From JANNRW01 sp031401815 (GTDB lineage Bacteria > Desulfobacterota > Desulfuromonadia > Geobacterales > DSM-12255): 7,721 nucleotides of DNA. A model generated the notes under the pieces. It was not told where the DNA came from, ran no database searches, and was given only the letters and a program-made list of their open reading frames with translations. The stretch lies in contig JANNRW010000129.1 in NCBI GenBank assembly GCA_031401815.1, positions 1 through 7,721 on the forward strand, read 5' to 3'. Position 1 is the stretch's first letter; the number at the start of each line of letters is the position of its first letter. Of this stretch, positions 1 through 5,402 are shown piece by piece. The position numbers and the translations under genes are program-made.

Positions 1-56
1 TTATTGAAGGGGAGAGTTACCGCAAAAAAAAGGGGACTATAAAAACAATCATGTGA
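1..56 (+). CDS. istB: 3' end of an IS21-family helper ATPase gene (partial, cut by window edge)
   Basis: An open frame enters from the left edge and ends at the TGA at 54-56, reading IEGESYRKKKGTIKTIM. The IEGESYRKKK stretch resembles the usual C-terminal tail of IstB, the AAA+ helper of IS21-type transposition (family tails of the type GxSYRxK). Only 17 residues are visible, so the call depends heavily on context: about 35 bases later comes a pair of repeated terminal sequences of the kind that close IS21 elements. IstB assists the DDE transposase IstA in target capture. No ATPase motif is visible here because those lie further upstream. It could also be the tail of an unrelated gene. Confidence 0.45.
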   Translation, partial: IEGESYRKKKGTIKTIM

Positions 57-89
57 TAGGCTGACTACACATTTCAGAGCGCCGGGCCT

Positions 90-139
90 GGTGGAATGGT
101 CGTGAAAAACAGGTGGCGGAATGGTCGTGAAAAATCACA
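90..139 (+). repeat. Tandem terminal repeats, probable right end of an IS21-like element
   Basis: The 15-mer AATGGTCGTGAAAAA occurs at 95-109 and again at 120-134, 25 bases apart, each preceded by GGTGG with or without CG. Read on the minus strand the two copies begin TGTTTTTCACGACC and TGTGATTTTTCACGACC, so each starts with TGT. IS21-family elements are known to carry multiple internal copies of their terminal sequence and to end in CA on this side, which fits an outer boundary at about 139. The other end of the element is not in the window, so the inverted-repeat partner and target duplication cannot be checked. Confidence 0.5.
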
Positions 140-389
140 GTTGTGCGGTGAATTTATCAGTTTTTCGGATGCTCTTGCAGAACTTCAAGCGAGAAGCAAA
201 ATTCCATGGGACGAAAGGCCAAATGTATGTCCATGCACCAGTTGGAAAACTTGTGAACGCGATTATTCAGTTGTCGAATATGATACTTCAACTAAACCTT
301 GGACTGAAATTTCAAGGACACCAGTTCTGAATATTTCTGCCAAGGGCATTATTTGGGACGAAGATTCAGGGATTCACCAGCAAAAATAA
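140..389 (+). pseudogene. 5'-truncated small conserved-looking protein with CPC and WKTC motifs, probably cut by the IS
   Basis: The reading frame in phase with the TAA at 387-389 gives a protein-like C terminus. It has an amphipathic start (ISFSDALAELQARSK), then PNVCPCTSWKTCERDY, then VVEYDTS and NISAKGIIWDED. Three cysteines in a CPC-x5-C spacing with conserved-looking Trp, Tyr and acidic residues suggest a compact small domain, possibly metal-binding, but I do not recognise a named family. The frame stays open leftward through the IS repeat to an ATG at 96. Those first residues are translated IS terminus, so the native start is missing. A product from ATG 96 or from a hybrid frame is possible but not supported by a ribosome binding site. 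No function is assigned. Confidence 0.45.
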
Positions 390-419
390 AGAGCGCACAA
401 CCACGTCCATAGACGCCGA

Positions 420-460
420 CCGCCCGAAAAACCTGGGCGGGCGGGTCATGGCCCGGCCCG
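420..460 (+). other. GC-rich stretch with two mutually exclusive hairpins, terminator-like
   Basis: CCGCCCG at 420-426 can pair perfectly with CGGGCGG at 438-444 across an 11-base loop. Alternatively GGGCGGG at 439-445 can pair with CCC-G-GCCC at 452-459 with one bulged G, followed by GTTTCG. The two stems share bases 439-444 and cannot form together. The position is just after the stop of the truncated upstream gene and about 20-35 bases before the intron start. That fits a transcription terminator, although the T tract is only three bases long. It is also the kind of stem-loop next to which some bacterial group II introns (class C) insert. Confidence 0.4.
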
Positions 461-962
461 TTTCGCGCCAAGCAAAGTCCGGCGTATCTAGCAGGGTGAA
501 AGTCCCTGTCGGAGAAGGATTAGCCATCCGCTCCGTATCGAGTCTTGCGCCTGTGGCGGAGTCGTGAAGTATGCGACGAACAAGACAGGTGAAGCGTAGA
601 CAGAGAATCTTGCAGGCCGTAGGGGAAACCGCGTTCCCTTAAGTGCTGGTACAGCTTCGAAAGAGGAATTGTTGCGGATGCCGAGGACTTAACGGGCTCC
701 GAAGGCAACACGATTTCATCCGTAATAGGCGAGGATGAATAGATCCGCCGGAGTCCACAGGCCATGGCATGCAGGAAGAGATAAACCGGGAACTTGGGAA
801 GCCCCATTGACTCCTGCCGATGGGAAATGTTGTTGCAAGGTATACGGATATTGAGGCACGTACCGGGGAAACCCAGAAACATGCTAGGCCGGAACCTGAC
901 GAGCGACATGGAACACCGATACAGGGAGGCGAGGTATAACCGTGAAAGGGTAAGCCCGCCGT

Positions 963-2384
963 ATGTCCTTGGGGTGTCTTATCAGGCATAGTACTCCGCG
1001 CGTGGAGAAATCTGCGTACATGGGGAAGGACCTGACGGAAGTACGCAGCTCGCAAAGGAAACTTATGCCGGACATTGTCGGACTGGAACAACATAAGCCA
1101 ACCTCACTGCGGGGAATAGCAGAGAAGGCGAAAAGCAACAAGCAACACCGCTTTCGAGACCTCTACCGGGAACTGACCGCTGAATACCTGCTAGCTTGCT
1201 GGCCCGACCTGAACAAGGTCGCCGCCAGTGGGGTAGACAAGATAACGGCGGCTGACTATGCGAAAGACCTGCATGGCAATATTCAGAAACTGGCAGAGCG
1301 ACTGAAAGAAAAGAAGTACCGGGCAAAACTGGTACGGCGGGTCTGGATTCCCAAGGAAAACGGGAAAGAAAGGCCGCTGGGGATACCGGCGCTTGAAGAC
1401 AAACTCGTGCAACTGGCATGCGCGAAGCTGTTGACTGCCATCTATGAGCAAGACTTTCTTGCCAGCAGTTACGGCTATCGTCCCGGACGAAGTGCGAAGC
1501 ATGCGGTGCAAGACCTCACCTTCGACCTTCAATATGGGAGCTATGGGTACATTGTTGAAGCTGATGTCAAAGGCTTTTTCGACCACATGGATCATGACTG
1601 GCTGTTAAAGATGTTGAGATTGCGGATAGACGACCGGGCGTTCCTCAACCTGATCCAAAAGTGGCTGAAAGCCGGAATACTGGAAACTGATGGCAGCATC
1701 ATCAATCCAGACACCGGCACCCCGCAAGGGGGAATCATCTCGCCGATCCTGGCCAACGTGTATCTGCACTTTGCCCTTGATCTCTGGTTCGAGAAGGTAG
1801 TCAAACCCCAATGCAAAGGCGAAGCGATGATATGTCGTTATGCCGACGATTGGATTTGCGCCTTCCAACTGCGGGATGACGCGCAGCGGTTTTACCGGGA
1901 GTTGCCGAAACGGCTGGAGAAATTCCAGCTTGAGACAGCCCCCGAGAAAACGCAAATAGTGCGGTTTAGCCGTTTTCACGCCGAGATGGAGCGACGTTTC
2001 ACCTTTCTTGGATTTGAATTCTTCTGGATGAAAGACCGGGAAGGGGTATCGCGCGTCAAACGGCGCACCTCGCGCAAGAAGATGCAAGGGGCCGTTAAAC
2101 GGATGAAAGCATGGATCAAGTCGAATCGGCATCTGCCTGGCGGTGAATTCTTCAAAACCCTGAACGCAAAGTTGGTGGGTCACTACAACTACTACGGAAT
2201 GAGAGGAAACTTTATATCGCTGAAAATCTTCTTCAGAGCAGCCAGAGCGTCAGTGTTTAAATGGCTCAATCGACGAGGGGGCAAGCGAACGAGTTTCACC
2301 TGGCCGCAATTTGACCGGATACTCGACCGTGTAAAGATAAAGTTGCCCCGCATAACCGAAGTCAGTCGGCGAAGATACGCTTGA
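963..2384 (+). CDS. ltrA: Group II intron reverse transcriptase/maturase (no endonuclease domain)
   Basis: This is a 473-residue multifunctional intron-encoded protein that stabilises the intron RNA for splicing and copies it into DNA during retrohoming. The RT palm is clear: KERPLGIPALEDK around 135-147, YGYRPGRSAKHA at 170-181, the metal-binding Asp in VEADVKGFFDH (D201), GTPQGGIISP at 252-261, and the catalytic YADDW with both aspartates at 295-296. FTFLGFEF (346-353) closes the RT. The thumb/domain X maturase region follows (about 365-450), rich in Arg and Lys (KRRTSRKK). The protein stops soon after, so there is no HNH endonuclease domain, as in intron classes that insert at hairpins or replication forks. 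ATG 963 has only a weak upstream purine stretch (AAAGGG, about 943-948). ATG 1020 (Met20) is an alternative start. All catalytic residues are present. Confidence 0.93.
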   Translation: MSLGCLIRHSTPRVEKSAYMGKDLTEVRSSQRKLMPDIVGLEQHKPTSLRGIAEKAKSNKQHRFRDLYRELTAEYLLACWPDLNKVAASGVDKITAADYAKDLHGNIQKLAERLKEKKYRAKLVRRVWIPKENGKERPLGIPALEDKLVQLACAKLLTAIYEQDFLASSYGYRPGRSAKHAVQDLTFDLQYGSYGYIVEADVKGFFDHMDHDWLLKMLRLRIDDRAFLNLIQKWLKAGILETDGSIINPDTGTPQGGIISPILANVYLHFALDLWFEKVVKPQCKGEAMICRYADDWICAFQLRDDAQRFYRELPKRLEKFQLETAPEKTQIVRFSRFHAEMERRFTFLGFEFFWMKDREGVSRVKRRTSRKKMQGAVKRMKAWIKSNRHLPGGEFFKTLNAKLVGHYNYYGMRGNFISLKIFFRAARASVFKWLNRRGGKRTSFTWPQFDRILDRVKIKLPRITEVSRRRYA

Positions 2385-2404
2385 AAGCAGCGCGCTTCAC
2401 GCGG

Positions 2405-2495
2405 AAGCGAGTACAACCGAGGAACCGGAGAGCGGGAAAACCGCACGACCGGGACTGTGCGGGGGGTGCCGGGTAACCGGCATTCCTACCGCGGA
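2405..2495 (+). ncRNA. Group II intron domains V and VI
   Basis: Domain V lies at about 2418-2458. A lower strand GAGGAACCGG pairs with CCGGGACTGTG, and GCGG (2432-2435) pairs with CCGC (2441-2444) across a GAAAA loop, with the conserved ACG bulge region at 2445-2447. Domain VI follows, with TGCCGG/CCGGCA (2467-2472/2477-2482) closed by GTAA and an outer GCGG/CCGC stem. A2488 would bulge as the branch point. Relatives usually read GAGCCGGATGCGG...CACGTCCGGATCTGTG. Here the triad reads AAC instead of AGC, and the U of the A-U pairs on both sides of the internal loop is replaced. An A-G pair in place of G-A could be covariation, but the A-A mismatches may weaken the active site. Confidence 0.7.
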
Positions 2496-2790
2496 GGCAC
2501 AGGGGGAACCTTTGGGGACGCCCTTCACATATCCACATTTGAGTAAAAGTGATGTCCCAACTTGCACTACCGTGTCCGGGCGATAAGGCAATCCTACAGG
2601 TCAAGCGAAGCAACATTGTAAAAATACTGCCATCCTCCCTCGTTTTAACCGTCACAATGCGCGAGACAACGCTCTTTAACCCACTAATATCTTGTAATAA
2701 TTTTGAAGCATTCAAATTAAGATTAAGCTCTTGATCTTATTTGAGGGCTGTGATAAATAGAGTCACTGGAATGATCTTAAGAATCGTGAG
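2496..2790. other. Intergenic stretch with no convincing gene
   Basis: This holds the 3' flank of the intron. It starts GC-rich and becomes AT-rich from about 2600 onward, so the composition junction with the ATPase gene lies inside it. A weak imperfect inverted repeat (GGGAC at 2515-2519 with GTCCC at 2554-2558, TCAC at 2525-2528 with GTGA at 2549-2552) could be a remnant of a small mobile or REP-like element. A 61-codon frame at 2549-2734 has no ribosome binding site and no recognisable features, so I do not call it a gene. Confidence 0.5.
2731..2758 (+). promoter_or_regulatory. Possible sigma-70-type promoter for the ATPase gene
   Basis: TTGATC at 2731-2736 resembles a -35 box. GATAAA (2752-2757) or ATAAAT (2753-2758) resembles a -10 box, at a spacing of 15 or 16 bases. 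It sits about 40 bases before the ATPase start in an AT-rich stretch where chance matches are common, so it is only a candidate. Confidence 0.3.
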
Positions 2791-2796
2791 GTGTAT

Positions 2797-4263
2797 ATGC
2801 GAGAAATATCTGAGCGTGAAATATTGGAGAGGTTCAACTTCGATAACCCTTGGTGGAGTGAATCTGTTGGCATAGATCCAGAATTCAGAAGTTTTCCTGA
2901 AAGAGCATATTTGCCTTTATTCAAAAAATTAGTACTTGAAAATAATATCAATAGAGCTGTCATTCTCATGGGGCCGAGAAGAGTAGGTAAAACAGTTATG
3001 GTGCATCAGACGATACAACATTTACTTGACTCAGGAGTTCCTGGTAAAAACATAGTTTATATGTCACTTGAAACACCAATTTATACAGGGCTTGGACTTG
3101 AAAAACTTATAAAATTATTTCAACAACAATTCAATCACAGTAAAAACACTAAATTATACATTTTCTTTGATGAAATTCAGTATCTTAAAGATTGGGAAAT
3201 CCATTTAAAATCTCTGGTAGATTCATTCAGAACATATAGATTCACAGCGACAGGATCTGCCGCCGCAGCCTTGCGACTTAAAAGCAAGGAATCCGGTGCT
3301 GGGCGATTTACTGAATTCCTTCTCCCGCCGTTAACATTTGCTGAGTATCTTCAATTCATAGGCAAGGACAATGAATTAATTAATAATGTTGAATCTGGCA
3401 AATATTATACAACTGACAAAATAGAATTACTGAATGATGAATTCCTACGGTATTTAAACTTTGGTGGTTATCCTGAAGCTGTATTTTCACCACTTATTCA
3501 AGCTGATAGCAGTAGATACATAAAAAGCGATATTATCGATAAAGTGCTTTTAAGAGATTTGCCTAGCTTATACGGTATCAATGATATTCAGGAGCTTAAT
3601 CGGCTATTCACTACGGTAGCCTATAATACTGGTGATGAAGTTAGCCTTGAAGCTTTATCTAAATCATCCGGTGTAGCGAAAAATACTATAAAAAGGTATC
3701 TGGAATATCTTGAGGCAGCATTTCTAATTAAAATAGTTCATCGGATCGATCGTAATGCCAAGCATTTTCAAAGAGCAACCACCTTCAAAGTGTATTTAAC
3801 TAATCCGTCAATGCGAGCAGCACTTTTTGGGCCAGTGAAAAGCACAGACGAAGCAATGGGCAGCCTGACGGAAACAGCTATTTTTTCTCAATGGTTTCAC
3901 AATATAACGTTCATTGAGCATATTTACTATGCCAGATGGAAACAGGGTGAAGTTGATATAGTAGCTTGCGATCAACAAAGTCAAAAACCGATCTGGACTG
4001 TAGAAGTAAAGTGGTCAGATCGCTACTTTAATCACCCTAAAGAGCTATCATCTTTAATAGATTTCTACACAATGAATGATATTCAAAAAATGGCTTTAGT
4101 TACAACCATAACTAAATCAGGGATTAACAAGTGCCATAATGTGTCCTTTGAATTTGTACCCAGTAGCATATATTGTTATACCGTTGGCAAGAACATCGTG
4201 CAAAACGTACCTGCATTATATGACTTACAAATGACAGAGGGCTCTGGTCTTGAAGCGAGATAA
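2797..4263 (+). CDS. AAA_14/DUF4143-type ATPase, AT-rich accessory gene
   Basis: This protein has about 488 residues. Positions below count from the upstream GTG at 2791. The P-loop ATPase comes first: Walker A GPRRVGKT (61-68), Walker B LYIFFDEIQ with D127 and E128, and a sensor-like strand FTATGSAA (151-158). GRFTEFLLPPLTFAEYL (171-187) is the signature that links this ATPase type to its partner domain. A winged-helix-like stretch follows (about 285-310, SLEALSKSSGVAKNTIKRYL). The C-terminal part is DUF4143-like, with E361, VD (388-389) and VEVK (404-407) resembling a PD-(D/E)XK nuclease core. The family is widespread and mobile, and its cellular role is poorly defined. I chose ATG 2797 because GAGGTG (2788-2793) precedes it, which leaves GTG 2791 without a site. 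The gene is strikingly AT-rich compared with its right-hand neighbours, suggesting transfer. Confidence 0.88.
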   Translation: MREISEREILERFNFDNPWWSESVGIDPEFRSFPERAYLPLFKKLVLENNINRAVILMGPRRVGKTVMVHQTIQHLLDSGVPGKNIVYMSLETPIYTGLGLEKLIKLFQQQFNHSKNTKLYIFFDEIQYLKDWEIHLKSLVDSFRTYRFTATGSAAAALRLKSKESGAGRFTEFLLPPLTFAEYLQFIGKDNELINNVESGKYYTTDKIELLNDEFLRYLNFGGYPEAVFSPLIQADSSRYIKSDIIDKVLLRDLPSLYGINDIQELNRLFTTVAYNTGDEVSLEALSKSSGVAKNTIKRYLEYLEAAFLIKIVHRIDRNAKHFQRATTFKVYLTNPSMRAALFGPVKSTDEAMGSLTETAIFSQWFHNITFIEHIYYARWKQGEVDIVACDQQSQKPIWTVEVKWSDRYFNHPKELSSLIDFYTMNDIQKMALVTTITKSGINKCHNVSFEFVPSSIYCYTVGKNIVQNVPALYDLQMTEGSGLEAR

Positions 4264-4285
4264 CAGTATAAGAATCTAATAATAA

Positions 4286-4459
4286 CCGATATTACAACCA
4301 GGCTTACGATCCGCCCAAGAACCCGGCGAGTCAAAACCATGTCCGTTATTCGCCATTAAAGAAAAAGAAATCGATGATGCCCATAGTAATCTATCCAAAG
4401 AAGTCGGGTTAGTTTTCGAGTTCGATGAGTTTGTAGAGTTGAACAGTTCGGGAGTTTGA
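4286..4459 (+). pseudogene. 3' remnant of an unidentified gene, no start codon
   Basis: A 57-codon frame is open from just after a TAA (4283-4285) to TGA 4457-4459. The last 40 residues read like real protein: CPLFAIKEKEIDD, then LSKEVGLVFEFDEFVELN, with alternating hydrophobic and acidic residues. There is no ATG in it and no ribosome binding site before it, so it cannot be a complete gene. It ends one base before the alpha/beta hydrolase start, and its last codons contain that gene's ribosome binding site. That spacing is typical of an operon partner, so the lost gene was probably co-transcribed with the hydrolase until the AT-rich ATPase segment replaced its 5' part. I do not recognise the family. 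The chance that it is merely non-coding is appreciable. Confidence 0.35.
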
Positions 4460-4460
4460 A

Positions 4461-5180
4461 ATGCATATTGCAAAGCCGATCACCCCGGTGCTCATCCCTG
4501 GTATGGAAGGAACCGGACTGCTGTTCGCTCCTTTCGTGCGGGCTCTGCCGGAGTGGGTAAAGCCGGTGGTCGTAGCCTATCCGGGAGATCATCCTTTGGA
4601 CTATGCCGGGCACCTGAAATGTGTTATGGCAGCGCTCCCAAATGACGAGCCGTTCGTGCTGCTGGGTGAATCCTTTTCCGGGCCGCTTGCACTGATAGCA
4701 GCTGCTCGGAAGCCAAAAGGCTTGCGCGGTGTCATCCTCTCGGCTACTTTTGTTAACTGGCCGTCGGTGCTGACCGTCTGGATAGCACGTCTGGCAGTCA
4801 CTCTTGGCGTTTTCCGACTGAAATCCACGCAACTTTTTTCCCGCATCATACTGGGGGAAAAGGCTTCCATTGAACTGAGAGCGCTTTTTTCGAAAGCGCT
4901 TTCCAGACTGACGCCGACAGTCCTGGCTGTCCGCGCTAAAGCGGTCATGACAGTAAACTGCATGGAAGAGCTACGCAGCTGCCCGGTGCCTGTTCTGACT
5001 CTGGTTGCCAAACGTGACCGGATCGTCTGCAGAAGCTGCGGAGAGGAGATGCAGCGGCTCCGCCCGGATATTGAGATTACACGGTTTGATGCTCCCCATC
5101 TCATTCTGCAAATGGCGACAGCTGACGCAGTTGAGCGGATCTGCCGGTTTTTGGCAGCAGTGCAGACGGAAAATAGATAA
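4461..5180 (+). CDS. Alpha/beta hydrolase fold protein
   Basis: This 239-residue cytoplasmic protein has no signal peptide or membrane segment. The N terminus TPVLIPGMEGTG (8-19) is the first strand plus oxyanion-hole loop. LLGESFSGPLAL (67-78) is the nucleophile elbow with Ser71. The acid is probably Asp186 in LVAKRDRIV and the base His213 in DAPHLIL, so the full Ser-Asp-His triad is present in the right order. The lid between about 95 and 165 is helical. The length suits small esterases or acyl-hydrolases. The substrate cannot be told from sequence. The elbow has Ser where the last Gly of GxSxG usually stands. ATG 4461 is supported by GGGAG at 4450-4454. GC is higher than in the ATPase gene to the left. 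Confidence 0.85.
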   Translation: MHIAKPITPVLIPGMEGTGLLFAPFVRALPEWVKPVVVAYPGDHPLDYAGHLKCVMAALPNDEPFVLLGESFSGPLALIAAARKPKGLRGVILSATFVNWPSVLTVWIARLAVTLGVFRLKSTQLFSRIILGEKASIELRALFSKALSRLTPTVLAVRAKAVMTVNCMEELRSCPVPVLTLVAKRDRIVCRSCGEEMQRLRPDIEITRFDAPHLILQMATADAVERICRFLAAVQTENR

Positions 5181-5379
5181 AAGCGATCACAACAGCTGCT
5201 CTGTCTGCCGCCACGGTCAAGACCAGACCGGGATCGTCGTGGCCGCCTTTCGCATGAAGCAGCAGGGGTGGAGTCTGGCCGATGCCGAGACCGAGATGCA
5301 GACCTTCGGCTTCAATGATGTCTGGGTCAATTTCAGGAAATTCATCCGCCGGTATGCGACAGAGCTGGCAATGAAATAG
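5176..5379 (+). pseudogene. C-terminal remnant of a dual-specificity/tyrosine phosphatase, catalytic Arg lost
   Basis: In the frame ending at TAG 5377-5379 the translation gives VCRHGQDQTGIVVAAFRM, then GWSLADAETEMQTFGF and NDVWVNFRKFIRRY. This matches the active-site P-loop and following helices of small bacterial DSP-like phosphatases, whose loop is HCxxGxDRTG. Here the Cys codon is at 5206, but the Arg of CX5R is Gln (CAG at 5224, one base from CGG) and the His before the Cys is Val. The upstream two thirds of the domain are absent: the frame runs back only into the hydrolase gene in another phase. A catalytically dead, 5'-deleted relic is the simplest reading. It lies between the hydrolase and the exported YiiX-like gene, so an intact phosphatase gene probably once stood in this operon. 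Confidence 0.72.
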
Positions 5380-5402
5380 ACGAACGCTATGGGGGAACGA
5401 CT

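Larger units (their letters stand above)
477..2495 (+). mobile_element. Group II intron with encoded reverse transcriptase/maturase
   Basis: The segment holds a typical intron layout: about 480 bases of structured non-coding RNA with the domain I start CTAGCAGGGTGAAAGTCCC (about 488-506), then the maturase ORF in domain IV, then a domain V/VI module right after the ORF. The 5' boundary is approximate. GTCCG at 477 matches the GUGYG consensus in four of five bases. Alternatively the intron begins at about 481, since AAGTCC (475-480) is exactly complementary to GGACTT (685-690), a possible IBS1/EBS1 pair. The 3' boundary is inferred from a likely bulged branch-point A at 2488, which puts the end roughly 7 bases later, give or take 5. 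The element moves by retrohoming: the spliced lariat and maturase insert into DNA and are reverse transcribed. Confidence 0.85.

Noticed and set aside
639..1141. Long minus-strand frames across the intron 5' region and maturase start
   Set aside because: They overlay structured intron RNA and the maturase gene, show no protein family features and have no ribosome binding sites. They are shadows of the + strand sequence.
963..2384. Retron or diversity-generating retroelement reverse transcriptase
   Set aside because: The protein has a maturase domain X and is embedded in group II intron RNA with domains V and VI. No msr/msd, template repeat or variable repeat is seen.
2549..2734. 61-codon + strand frame after the intron
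   Set aside because: There is no ribosome binding site, no recognisable motif, and it spans the composition junction and half of an inverted repeat. It is likely chance.
2791..2793. GTG at 2791 as start of the ATPase gene
   Set aside because: It is itself part of the GAGGTG ribosome binding site for ATG 2797 and has no good site of its own upstream.
4880..4900. Perfect 8-bp hairpin AGCGCTTT/AAAGCGCT with loop TTTCG
   Set aside because: It lies inside the alpha/beta hydrolase coding region, in frame with a normal protein, and has no T tract after it, so a terminator or regulatory call is not supported.
5005..5175. 5' part of the 124-codon frame that contains the phosphatase relic
   Set aside because: Upstream of about 5176 this frame is an out-of-phase reading of the hydrolase gene and does not resemble phosphatase sequence, so only the downstream part was called.
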